DNA of 39,560 nt, taken from Clostridia bacterium (GTDB taxonomy: Bacteria > Bacillota > Clostridia > Oscillospirales > CAG-272). A program made the translations under genes and the position numbers. Below are positions 25,805 through 33,397 of the stretch, piece after piece. Location of the stretch: the NCBI GenBank assembly GCA_017648085.1, contig JAGCJI010000141.1:1-39560 (forward strand), given 5' to 3'. The notes under the pieces are model-generated. The model did no database searches. It was not told the DNA's origin and worked only from the letters and a program-made list of their open reading frames with translations. The stretch's first letter is position 1. Every line of letters starts with the position of its first letter.

Positions 25805-26556
25805 CAGATTCCGGCAAGGTCGACGGGGTACATTATTTTGAGCTGATTTATCTTGGATTCATATGCCTTGCGGCGCTTCTCGTTAAGCAGTCCTGCTTTG
25901 ATCTGGTCGGCGATTTCGCTATAGGAATAAAGCTTTGCCTCCTCCTTGGAGTTGAGCAAAATAAGGTGATAGCCGAACTGCGTTTTTACCGGCTCCTTCG
26001 TTAATTCGCCCACCGACATTGCAAATACCGCGCTGTCAAATTCGGAGACCATCTGTCCGCGCTCAAAGCTGCCGAGATTTCCGCCCGCATCCTTGGAGGG
26101 ACACTTTGAATATGCCCTTGCCGCATCCTCAAAGCTTATTTTTCCGCTTGTGATCTCCTCGTGTATTTTCTTCGCCTCATCCTCGGTATCGACGAGAATG
26201 TGGCTCGCATTTACCGACTCGCCGCTTGTGAACTCTGCCTTGTTATCCTCGTAATATTCTTTTGCCTCGGCATCGGTTACGGTAACGGAGGCAATCGCCT
26301 TTTCACCCGCGTAGCTTATAAGCAGGTTTTCTTTAAGGCGGTTTAATTCATCTCTGAACGCCGGCTCTGCCTCGTAAAGATTTCTTCTCGCGTCAAGCAA
26401 GAGCAGCTTGTTGTTTATAACCTGATTGAGAAGCGCGCGTCTGCCCTCGGGGGAGTTATACGCTTGTCCCCTCTGTCCAAGTCCGCGCATAAGCTCTGCA
26501 AGGTCCTTTTCCGTAACGGTAATATTGCCTACCGTAGCAAGTATTCTGTCTGCCAT
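25804..26556 (-). CDS. Parvulin-type peptidyl-prolyl isomerase
   Basis: 250 residues. Helical SurA-like N-terminal segment (about 1-95), then a rotamase domain: VNASHILVDTEDEAKKIHEEI, ARAYSKCPSKDAGGNLGSFERGQMVSEFDSAVFAMSVGELTKEPVKTQFGYHLI in order. There is no signal peptide, unlike PrsA, so it should act in the cytoplasm, perhaps on nascent chains, which suits its neighbour YlmH. ATG 26556 lies 18 nt after the rRNA methyltransferase gene, with AAGGAG before it. Confidence 0.9.
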   Translation of the reverse strand: MADRILATVGNITVTEKDLAELMRGLGQRGQAYNSPEGRRALLNQVINNKLLLLDARRNLYEAEPAFRDELNRLKENLLISYAGEKAIASVTVTDAEAKEYYEDNKAEFTSGESVNASHILVDTEDEAKKIHEEITSGKISFEDAARAYSKCPSKDAGGNLGSFERGQMVSEFDSAVFAMSVGELTKEPVKTQFGYHLILLNSKEEAKLYSYSEIADQIKAGLLNEKRRKAYESKINQLKIMYPVDLAGI

Positions 26557-26574
26557 TTTTCTATCTCCTTAAAA

Positions 26575-27948
26575 TCAATTATTTCTTAACCCCTTGGGGT
26601 AGTGATTTTTAATTTTTCCGAGGCTTACCTTTCCACCGCCTATGACCGCGCCCTCGTATTTTACTGCGCACCATCCGCCGTCGGCTGCATTGTGGGAATC
26701 GATTTCCTCGCCGTGCAGATATTTTTCTGCTCTCACATCGCCGCATACAAGCTCCTCGCTTCTTGAAAAAAGCTCTCCGCAAGCCGAGAAAAATTGATGC
26801 GCGGGGTGTAAGAGTCCCTTTTCAACCCTTCCGAGCAAAACTCCCGCTGAAAACACTGAATGGGGCGGTATCGGGTACCCGTGCGATAAAATTACAAGAT
26901 TTTCGCCTATCTTGACTATGCGGCCGCTTGGGGCGGATGTGAGATTTTTCTTAAAAAACAGCTCTACCGCCGCCATCTCATCGCGGCTTGGCGATTTAGC
27001 GGAATCTGAAAAGAGTATTCTCTTTTTCGGCTCGTCGCCGCGCTTCCTTTTAAGAAGCGCGATAAACTGTCCTTCGCCCGGGGATTTGTGAGGATAAAAT
27101 CGGCGCGCATAGTGTAGACTTTTGCACTTTGCGCCCTCAAAGCTTATTCCGTCCGACGTGCATTTTACAACTCCGTCGGTGACGGGAACTATCTCGTAAT
27201 CCTCGTGCTCCGAGAGAAACGAGTCTATTATCATCTCGTTTTCTTCAAGCGAAAACGTGCAGGTGGAATAGAGAAGATATCCCCCCGACTTAACGAGCGA
27301 CGCGGCGTTTTCTATTATATCCCGCTGCCGTCTTGCGCAGGCCAGAACGTTTTCCTCACTCCACTCTCTGACCGCCTCCTCGCTCTTGCGAAACATACCC
27401 TCGCCGGAGCAGGGGACGTCTGCGATTACCAGATCGAAAAATTCGCGGTAAAGCTTTGGCAACTCCTTCGTGTCAAGAGAGGTAACGGTAGCATTTTTTA
27501 CACCGAGCCGTTCAAGATTTGATACCAGAATTTTAGCGCGCTTCGGTACGTATTCGTTTGAAAGCAAGAATCCGTGCTTGATTTTTTCGGCTACCTGGCC
27601 GGATTTTCCACCGGGTGCGGCACACATATCAAGCACGCACCATCCGTCCTCGATTTCCACCGCCGCCGCGGTTGCCATAGCTCCGGGGTCTTGGATATAT
27701 ATCATACCCGCGTGGTGTGCCGCCGTCGTGCCGATCCCTGCCGCGTCATCAAGGATATAGGCGTCCTTGACGTAGGGGACGGGGATGAGGGGGCGGTCGA
27801 TTGCTCTTAAAAAGTCGGCTGAATTCGTTTTCAGGGTGTTTACCCTTGCCGCCTTAACTGATTCCGGCTCGGAAAGCGCGGCGACGAAGGCATCAAGCTC
27901 CTCTCCGAGCAGCTCTGACATTCGTTTTATAAAAGCTTTTTCAAACAA
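26575..27948 (-). CDS. rRNA (cytosine-5) methyltransferase, RsmF type
   Basis: 457 residues from TTG 27948. NOL1/NOP2/Sun motifs: DMCAAPGGKSGQ (SAM site), IADVPCSGEGMFRK (motif IV Cys) and YSTCTFSLEENE (motif VI, nucleophile Cys). The C-terminal third (from about 310) is the RsmF-type PUA-like extension. Target is probably a 16S rRNA cytosine. Start choice: an ATG at 27972 is in frame but only 8 nt after the -10 box of the promoter (27981-28009), so it would be leaderless; TTG 27948 has AGGGGGCGG just upstream and matches the family N-terminus (FEKAFIKRMSELLGEE). First gene of a six-gene - strand operon. Confidence 0.9.
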   Translation of the reverse strand: MFEKAFIKRMSELLGEELDAFVAALSEPESVKAARVNTLKTNSADFLRAIDRPLIPVPYVKDAYILDDAAGIGTTAAHHAGMIYIQDPGAMATAAAVEIEDGWCVLDMCAAPGGKSGQVAEKIKHGFLLSNEYVPKRAKILVSNLERLGVKNATVTSLDTKELPKLYREFFDLVIADVPCSGEGMFRKSEEAVREWSEENVLACARRQRDIIENAASLVKSGGYLLYSTCTFSLEENEMIIDSFLSEHEDYEIVPVTDGVVKCTSDGISFEGAKCKSLHYARRFYPHKSPGEGQFIALLKRKRGDEPKKRILFSDSAKSPSRDEMAAVELFFKKNLTSAPSGRIVKIGENLVILSHGYPIPPHSVFSAGVLLGRVEKGLLHPAHQFFSACGELFSRSEELVCGDVRAEKYLHGEEIDSHNAADGGWCAVKYEGAVIGGGKVSLGKIKNHYPKGLRNN

Positions 27949-27980
27949 GACACCGCCCCCTTTTTGTTTCATACTAAAAT

Positions 27981-28009
27981 ATTATATCCTATCTTGCGTG
28001 TAAAGTCAA
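27981..28009 (-). promoter_or_regulatory. Sigma-A promoter for the rsmF-like...thiN operon
   Basis: On the - strand TTGACT (28009-28004), 17-nt spacer, TATAAT (27986-27981). The predicted start is near 27974. Confidence 0.88.
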
Positions 28010-28025
28010 TATATTTAAAATATAA

Positions 28026-28054
28026 TTGACTTGTGGGAAATTAAGTGCTATACT
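28026..28054 (+). promoter_or_regulatory. Sigma-A promoter for the M16 peptidase gene
   Basis: TTGACT (28026-28031), 17-nt spacer, TATACT (28049-28054). It forms a near-symmetrical pair with the divergent rsmF-like promoter. Confidence 0.85.
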
Positions 28055-28075
28055 AGATAGAAAAGGAGGTGCAAT

Positions 28076-29341
28076 ATGGAAAAAAGCTATATTTCCAAAA
28101 ACGGAATACCGATATATACCTATAAAAATCCGCATCAGCACGGCTTTTTCATATCCCTCTTTTTGCGCGCAGGAAGTATGTACGAGGAGGCGGGAGAGTG
28201 CGGAATTACGCACTTTCTTGAGCATGCGATCATTCGCAACGTAAATCGCGTAATGGACGAGGGGCTTTATCCGCTGCTTGATAAGTACGGCATTGAGTTC
28301 AACGCCTCAACGTTTAGTGAGATGGTGCAGATCTACGTGTCGGGTGCTACCAAAAATTTTAAGCACGGCGCAAATATTATATCAAAAACGCTCCTGCCGC
28401 TTGCCCTTACGGGCGAGGATCTGAAGGCGGAGCGCGATAGGATCAAGGCGGAAATCAGAGAGTCTGATGAGGCATCCTCGCTCGCATCCTTTGCTTCCAA
28501 AATAGTCAACGAGGGCACGTCTCTTTCCCGACCAATCCTCGGCACTCTCGGCGGTGTGTCAAAGATAACCCTTCGCCGTCTTGAAGAATACAGAAGGCGA
28601 GTTTTCACCCCCGAAAACATGTTTTTTTACGTCACTGGCAATTTTGCCGATTCGGATATAGAAAGCCTCTCTCTTCTTGTGTCGGGCGCAAGCATAAATA
28701 GGGGCGATGAACGCCGTAACGAAGCACCCGTGTCGGAAAAATTCGGCAAAAGAGGGGGACAGATCCATATAAAAAACGGGGAAGGAATGATCGTACGCTT
28801 TAATTTTGACCTGGACGTTTCGGCTCTCGGCATGCCCGTCACCGATCTTTTGTACGATGCGCTCCTTACGGGATATAACTCGGATTTCTTTATTGAAATG
28901 AGCGAAAAGCGCGGGCTGTTTTACGATCTCTCCGGTTCGGTCGAGCGATACAAAAATATCGGTACTCTCTCCTTTTCCTACGAGGTGCGCTCGGACGCGC
29001 TTTACGAGGCTGTGGACCTGACTCTTGACATTCTTAAAAGGATGAGAGAGGAGCTTATGCGTGAGGACGGGTGTATGAAAGCGGGATACGTTGATAATGC
29101 CATGATGCTATACGATGACGCACGCGAGCTTAATTTTACTATGGCATACGACAATCATATTATGAACAACGCTTACGCATCTCTCAAAGAGCGCGCAGAG
29201 CGCTATCGCGCAGTTACCGCTCGCGATATTCGCGATGCCGCACGCCGCATTTTCACACGGGATAACCTAACGCTTACAGTGAAGGGAAACAAGAAGAAAA
29301 TAGACAAAGAGAAACTCGCGACGCTTGTCGGCAAGCTTTAA
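28076..29341 (+). CDS. M16 family zinc peptidase
   Basis: 421 residues. The inverted zinc motif HxxEH is HFLEH (46-50), followed about 75 residues later by the ERDRIKAEIRE helix bearing the third ligand; FYVTGNF marks the middle of the first M16 half, and a second inactive half follows. Such single-pair M16B proteins (YmxG/PqqL-like) degrade peptides. It has AAAGGAGGTG before ATG 28076, its own promoter and a terminator, and no second M16 gene beside it, although some family members work as heterodimers. Confidence 0.87.
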   Translation: MEKSYISKNGIPIYTYKNPHQHGFFISLFLRAGSMYEEAGECGITHFLEHAIIRNVNRVMDEGLYPLLDKYGIEFNASTFSEMVQIYVSGATKNFKHGANIISKTLLPLALTGEDLKAERDRIKAEIRESDEASSLASFASKIVNEGTSLSRPILGTLGGVSKITLRRLEEYRRRVFTPENMFFYVTGNFADSDIESLSLLVSGASINRGDERRNEAPVSEKFGKRGGQIHIKNGEGMIVRFNFDLDVSALGMPVTDLLYDALLTGYNSDFFIEMSEKRGLFYDLSGSVERYKNIGTLSFSYEVRSDALYEAVDLTLDILKRMREELMREDGCMKAGYVDNAMMLYDDARELNFTMAYDNHIMNNAYASLKERAERYRAVTARDIRDAARRIFTRDNLTLTVKGNKKKIDKEKLATLVGKL

Positions 29342-29345
29342 AAAT

Positions 29346-29384
29346 AAAAGCAGGACGTGGAAATTCCAAATCCTGCTTTTTCCT
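29346..29384. terminator. Bidirectional terminator between the M16 gene and prfB
   Basis: 10-bp stem AAAAGCAGGA/TCCTGCTTTT (29346-29355 with 29371-29380) with an inner GGAA/TTCC pairing in the loop. Poly-T on the + side; TTTTATTTT on the - side. Confidence 0.85.
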
Positions 29385-29420
29385 ATTTAGTGGCACGGCG
29401 TGTCGCGTTTTTGCCGCGTT

Positions 29421-30539
29421 TTATTTATTTTCTTCCTTGGAGATGTACTTGAGGTATGCGTTTATAAATCCGTCTATCTCTCCGTCCATCACCGCGTCTA
29501 TATTTCCATCCTCATATCCCGTGCGGGTATCCTTTGCAAGTGTGTATGGCATAAATACGTAGCTGCGTATCTGGCTACCCCACTCAATATTTGCCTTGTT
29601 GCCCTGAATATCCTCGATTCTCTCAAGCTTTTCGCGCATCTTGATCTCCATAAGCTTGGATTTGAGCATCTTCATTGCAGTTTCCTTGTTCTGAAGCTGG
29701 CTTCTCTCGGTCTGACATCCGACCACGATACCCGTGGGCTTATGCACTATTCTGATGGCGGAGTCGGTTTTGTTGATGTGCTGACCGCCCGCGCCGCTGG
29801 AGCGATGCGCCGTAATCTCGATGTCCTCGTCGCGTATAACGATGGAATCGTCGTCCTCGAACTCCGGCATTACCTCAACCGATGAGAAGGAGGTATGTCT
29901 GCGCCCCGAGGAGTCAAAGGGGGATATTCTTACAAGACGGTGAACGCCGTTTTCACTCTTAAGGTATCCGTATGCGTTCGGACCCTCTACCATGATCGTG
30001 GCGGATTTTATGCCTGCCTCGTCACCGTCAAGCCAGTCTATCAGCTTAACGTTAAAGCCGTGACTCTCACCCCAACGGGTGTATAGGCGGTAGAGCATAG
30101 ACGCCCAGTCCTGCGCCTCCGTGCCGCCCGCACCGGGGTGGAAGGATACTATCGCGTTGTTTTTATCGTAAGGGCCGGAAAGCAGGACCTCGATTCTTTT
30201 CTTTTCGGCCTCTGTTTCCACAAAATTGGTTTCGGAAACCACCTCGTCAACCGAATCCTCGTCGTTTGCCTCTATTGCCATCTCGCAAAGGGTAAGGGCG
30301 TCGAGCAACCTGGATTTCAGGTCCTCGTAGCTTTCCACCTTCGTCTTTAATTGCTTTATTTCTTGAAGCTTTTTGGAGGATTTTTCGGCGTCGTTCCAAA
30401 AATCCTGCACCAAGGTCTCGCGCTCAAGGTCTGCCGCGCGCTCCTTCGCCTCGTCTATCCTCAACTGATTGCCAAGCTCCTCAACCGTATCCTGAAGCTC
30501 AACAAGTTTTCTTTTCGCTTCTTCAAGCGCAACTATCAT
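29421..30539 (-). CDS. prfB: Peptide chain release factor 2
   Basis: 372 residues: N-terminal helical domain, then the anticodon-like tripeptide SPF (in RISPFDSSGRRHTSF), which defines RF2 recognition of UGA/UAA, then the GGQ motif in RSSGAGGQHINKTDSAIR that triggers peptidyl-tRNA hydrolysis. Full length in one frame: the usual programmed +1 frameshift (CUU UGA near codon 25) is missing, with CAG TTG AGG ATA GAC there instead, so there is no frameshift autoregulation. ATG 30539 has GAGAGG upstream; promoter at 30572-30600. Confidence 0.96.
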   Translation of the reverse strand: MIVALEEAKRKLVELQDTVEELGNQLRIDEAKERAADLERETLVQDFWNDAEKSSKKLQEIKQLKTKVESYEDLKSRLLDALTLCEMAIEANDEDSVDEVVSETNFVETEAEKKRIEVLLSGPYDKNNAIVSFHPGAGGTEAQDWASMLYRLYTRWGESHGFNVKLIDWLDGDEAGIKSATIMVEGPNAYGYLKSENGVHRLVRISPFDSSGRRHTSFSSVEVMPEFEDDDSIVIRDEDIEITAHRSSGAGGQHINKTDSAIRIVHKPTGIVVGCQTERSQLQNKETAMKMLKSKLMEIKMREKLERIEDIQGNKANIEWGSQIRSYVFMPYTLAKDTRTGYEDGNIDAVMDGEIDGFINAYLKYISKEENK

Positions 30540-30571
30540 ATCTTAAACCTCTCATAACGTATTACGGGGAT

Positions 30572-30600
30572 ATTTTAACATATATTTATAAAATTGTAAA
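30572..30600 (-). promoter_or_regulatory. Sigma-A promoter for prfB
   Basis: On the - strand TTTACA (30600-30595), 17-nt spacer, TAAAAT (30577-30572). Confidence 0.72.
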
Positions 30601-30621
30601 GAGTATGCGCGAAAATATCTA

Positions 30622-30650
30622 TTGATTTTTGCTTTGCTTTATGATATACT
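30622..30650 (+). promoter_or_regulatory. Sigma-A promoter for the DUF1858-trmK-nif3 operon
   Basis: TTGATT (30622-30627), 17-nt spacer, TATACT (30645-30650), 36 nt before the ATG. Confidence 0.78.
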
Positions 30651-30686
30651 GTTACCGAAAATAAAATTTTGAAAGGTAAATGAAAA

Positions 30687-30887
30687 ATGAAAGTAACAAA
30701 AGACACGCTTATCGGCGATATTCTTGACTTTGACGTTGAAACCGCTCAATTCTTTTTTGAGATAGGCATGCACTGCCTCGGTTGCCCCCATTCGAGAGGT
30801 GAATCGATAGAGGACGCTTGTATGGTTCACGGAACCGATGCAGACGCGCTCGTTAATAAAATTAACGCGTTCCTTGCAAGTAAGTGA
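30687..30887 (+). CDS. DUF1858 small redox-disulfide protein
   Basis: 66 residues covering the whole DUF1858 domain (related to ScdA N-terminus and to the redox-disulfide domain associated with hybrid-cluster proteins). It opens with KVTKDTLIGDILDFDVETAQFFFEIGMHC; the CLGC pair (Cys30/Cys33) followed by PHSRGESIEDAC is the family's redox or metal motif. Stand-alone versions may serve Fe-S or redox metabolism; the function is not established. GAAAGG lies upstream, and its stop overlaps the GTG start of trmK. Confidence 0.88.
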   Translation: MKVTKDTLIGDILDFDVETAQFFFEIGMHCLGCPHSRGESIEDACMVHGTDADALVNKINAFLASK

Positions 30888-31573
30888 AGCTCGGAGTTTT
30901 AGGAAAACGCCTGCTTTGCGCATCGAATTTCGTACGGCAGGATGCATATCTGGCTGACATAGGCACAGATCACGCATACCTGCCGCTTTTTTTGCTTGAT
31001 GCGGGAAGAATAGTGGGCGCGGTCTGCTCGGATATAAATTCCGCGCCTCTTGAGTCGGCTAAACGGAACGCCGCACTTTACGGGCACGCGGAGAAGATAA
31101 AATTCGTGTTGGCGGACGGTGCCGGGGCACTTGCGGACATGGGTATTACTGATTACACGGTGTGCGGCATGGGGGGCGAGCTGATTGCCGACATAATAGA
31201 GCGCGCACCGCAGCTTAAGTCGGGGGACGTGCGACTTATTTTGCAGCCTATGACCAAGCACGCGCATCTGCGCAGATACCTTGCCGCCGCCGGATTTTCG
31301 GTGCTTGCAGAGGCGTATTCGAAGGACGCGGGCAAGTTTTACGTTACCGTTGTTGCGGAGTATGACGGAAGGCAACGTGAGATATCAAATCTTGAAGCGG
31401 AACTTGGAAAAATTGAGAAAAACAAAATATCCGCCGAGCAGGCGGGATTTATAAAAGCGAGAGTTGCCTCGCTTAAGCGCGCTGCGCTCGGAAAGGGCGC
31501 GGGCGGCGATGATTCTTACGAGGCAAGTGTTTTAAGAGAGTATGAAAAAGTAGTGGGAGAGATTGAAGTATGA
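30884..31573 (+). CDS. trmK: tRNA (adenine22-N1)-methyltransferase TrmK
   Basis: 229 residues from GTG 30884 (GTGA overlap with the preceding stop). ADIGTDHAYLPLFLL is the SAM-binding motif typical of TrmK, and VCGMGGELI the catalytic-site motif; a helical C-terminal tail from about 165 (LEAELGKIEKNKISAEQ) is the coiled domain involved in tRNA binding. It methylates A22 in the tRNA D-loop. The trmK-nif3 pair is a common Bacillota order. Confidence 0.93.
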   Translation: MKLGVLGKRLLCASNFVRQDAYLADIGTDHAYLPLFLLDAGRIVGAVCSDINSAPLESAKRNAALYGHAEKIKFVLADGAGALADMGITDYTVCGMGGELIADIIERAPQLKSGDVRLILQPMTKHAHLRRYLAAAGFSVLAEAYSKDAGKFYVTVVAEYDGRQREISNLEAELGKIEKNKISAEQAGFIKARVASLKRAALGKGAGGDDSYEASVLREYEKVVGEIEV

Positions 31574-32328
31574 ACGTAAAAAAGCTCTACGACAAGCTTT
31601 CGGAGCTTATTCCCGAGAATCTTCGTGAGGAGTGGGACAACGACGGAATTATGTGCGCCCAAGACTATTCCGCCGAGGTAAACAACGTCCTTATTACCCT
31701 GGACGTAACCGAGGAAATAGTCGATTATGCTATAAGCCGCAATTTTGATCTTATCATATCCCATCATCCCCTGATATTTAAGCCTCTCTCAAGGCTGACC
31801 GAGGAGGACCACGTCGCAAGAAAGGTTATAAAGCTTCTCGCAAATAACGTTTCGGTGTTTTCCTTCCACACAAGGCTTGATCGCGTGGAGGGCGGTGTTA
31901 ACGATATCCTTGCCGAGAGGATCGGTCTTACCGACATAGAACCGTTTGGCGACGGGCTCGGCAGAATAGGAAATTTACCCGAGGAAAAAATTCTTGACGA
32001 CTTTGCCGAAACGGTAAAGGAGCGACTCGGTGCTGACGGCGTCAGGGTTGCGGACGCATACAACCCCGTAAAGCGCGTTGCGCTTGTTGGTGGCGACGGC
32101 AAGGGGTACGTCGGCGCAGCTGTCGCGGCGGGTGCTGACACCTATCTTTCCGGCAGAATCGGGTATAACGTTATGGAGGAGGCTAACGAGTGCGGGATCA
32201 ATCTTGTTGAGGCCGGTCATTACTTTACAGAATTCCCGATAACCTCCTACTTATCCGCACTAGTGTCATCTCTTGACGGAAACGCCTACGTGGAAATAGC
32301 CGATTCCAATGCTATAAAGCTTATATAA
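31570..32328 (+). CDS. Nif3-like dinuclear metal-centre protein
   Basis: 252 residues, the short form without the central PII-like insert. SHHPLIF (His65/His66), SFHTRLD and the C-terminal VEAGHYFTEFP give the metal ligands of the NIF3/YqfO/DUF34 family. Known structures are hexameric rings; a GTP cyclohydrolase I-type role has been proposed for the family but is not settled. ATG overlaps the trmK stop as ATGA. Confidence 0.92.
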   Translation: MNVKKLYDKLSELIPENLREEWDNDGIMCAQDYSAEVNNVLITLDVTEEIVDYAISRNFDLIISHHPLIFKPLSRLTEEDHVARKVIKLLANNVSVFSFHTRLDRVEGGVNDILAERIGLTDIEPFGDGLGRIGNLPEEKILDDFAETVKERLGADGVRVADAYNPVKRVALVGGDGKGYVGAAVAAGADTYLSGRIGYNVMEEANECGINLVEAGHYFTEFPITSYLSALVSSLDGNAYVEIADSNAIKLI

Positions 32329-32338
32329 ATGGAAAAAT

Positions 32339-32377
32339 AAAGTGCTTACGAATTGCCGTAAGCACTTTTCTTTTTTA
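32339..32377. terminator. Bidirectional terminator between the nif3-like gene and dapA
   Basis: Perfect 12-bp stem (32339-32350 with 32357-32368), AATTGC loop. The + side continues TTCTTTTTT. The reverse side ends the convergent dapA, with a T-run given by GGAAAAATAAA upstream. Confidence 0.88.
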
Positions 32378-32380
32378 AGC

Positions 32381-33307
32381 CTATACCTCGCCCCGTGTCG
32401 TGATTTTTGCTAAAAAACCCTGCCTTTCGGCTTCAAGACGCGCGACCTCTTCGCTTATCTCGGCCATCAGTGCCTGCCCCGGAGGTAACAGGGGCAGTCG
32501 CACCTCGGGGGAAGAGAGACCGACAAGGCTCATCGCGTATTTAATGGGGGAAGGGTTGGTTTCCGCAAACATCAGCTTTGTGAACGGGAGGATTGCAAGC
32601 TGACCTGTAAGCGACCTTCTTCGCCTCCCTATGAAGTAGGAGCGGCATATGTCTGAAATTTTTTCGGGATAAATATTCGATACGACCGAAATAACTCCCT
32701 TGCCACCAAGGGCGAGAACCTCGTATATCTGTGAGTCACATCCTGCGTAAAGATACAGTTCCGAGCCGAACGATGCAAGCTCGGTCAGTCTGTCTGCGGA
32801 GTCACCCGCCTCTTTTATTCCCACGATACTTTCTCTCTTTGCCAGCATCTCAAGCTGCTTTAAGGTAAGATTTACTCCCGTACGTCCGGGTACGTTATAA
32901 AGTATAATAGGCGTGTCGGATAGCGCGGCAAGCCTTTCGTAATGCTCCACCACACCGGGATGAGTGCCCTTGTTATAGTACGGCGTAACCACCAGAACGG
33001 CGTCGCAGCCTATACGCGTCGCCTCTTTCGTGCGGCGTATCGCCTCATCAGTGTCGTTAGTGCCCGTGCCGAATATTATTTTGACACGCCCCGCCACCTT
33101 TTGCTTAACGAAGGCGAAAAGCTCGCTTCGCTCTCCGTCCTTTAAGGTGGGTGCCTCTCCCGTCGTGCCTGCTACTGCAAGTGCCTCCGTGCCTCCGAGT
33201 ATTTGCCGTTCGATAAGCGCACCGAGCGCCTCGTAGTCTATTTTGCCCGATTTCATAGGGGTTACCAGCGCGCAGCACGCGCCTCGGAAAATCATTTTTT
33301 TCGCCAT
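32381..33307 (-). CDS. dapA: 4-hydroxy-tetrahydrodipicolinate synthase
   Basis: 308 residues from ATG 33307 (AAGGG upstream; the frame is open further to 33355 but without homology). GTTGEAPTL, VVTPYYNKGTHPGVVEHY, ILYNVPGRTGV (catalytic Tyr) and IVGIKEAGDS (Schiff-base Lys) identify DapA, which condenses pyruvate and aspartate semialdehyde for lysine/diaminopimelate. The segment YFIGRRRRSLTGQL near residue 235 is more basic than usual. No other dap gene is in the window; no clear promoter was found for it. Confidence 0.95.
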   Translation of the reverse strand: MAKKMIFRGACCALVTPMKSGKIDYEALGALIERQILGGTEALAVAGTTGEAPTLKDGERSELFAFVKQKVAGRVKIIFGTGTNDTDEAIRRTKEATRIGCDAVLVVTPYYNKGTHPGVVEHYERLAALSDTPIILYNVPGRTGVNLTLKQLEMLAKRESIVGIKEAGDSADRLTELASFGSELYLYAGCDSQIYEVLALGGKGVISVVSNIYPEKISDICRSYFIGRRRRSLTGQLAILPFTKLMFAETNPSPIKYAMSLVGLSSPEVRLPLLPPGQALMAEISEEVARLEAERQGFLAKITTRGEV

Positions 33308-33320
33308 TTTCTGACTACCC

Positions 33321-33349
33321 TTGAAAAATTTAAAATATTCGTGTATAAT
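33321..33349 (+). promoter_or_regulatory. Sigma-A promoter for queA, with palindromic -10
   Basis: TTGAAA (33321-33326), 17-nt spacer, TATAAT (33344-33349). The -10 lies within the inverted repeat GTGTAT-AAT-ATACAC (33341-33355), a possible operator. Confidence 0.78.
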
Positions 33350-33397
33350 ATACACAATAATATTTTATGAAAGCGATGCCCCCTTGGTACGTAGTAT

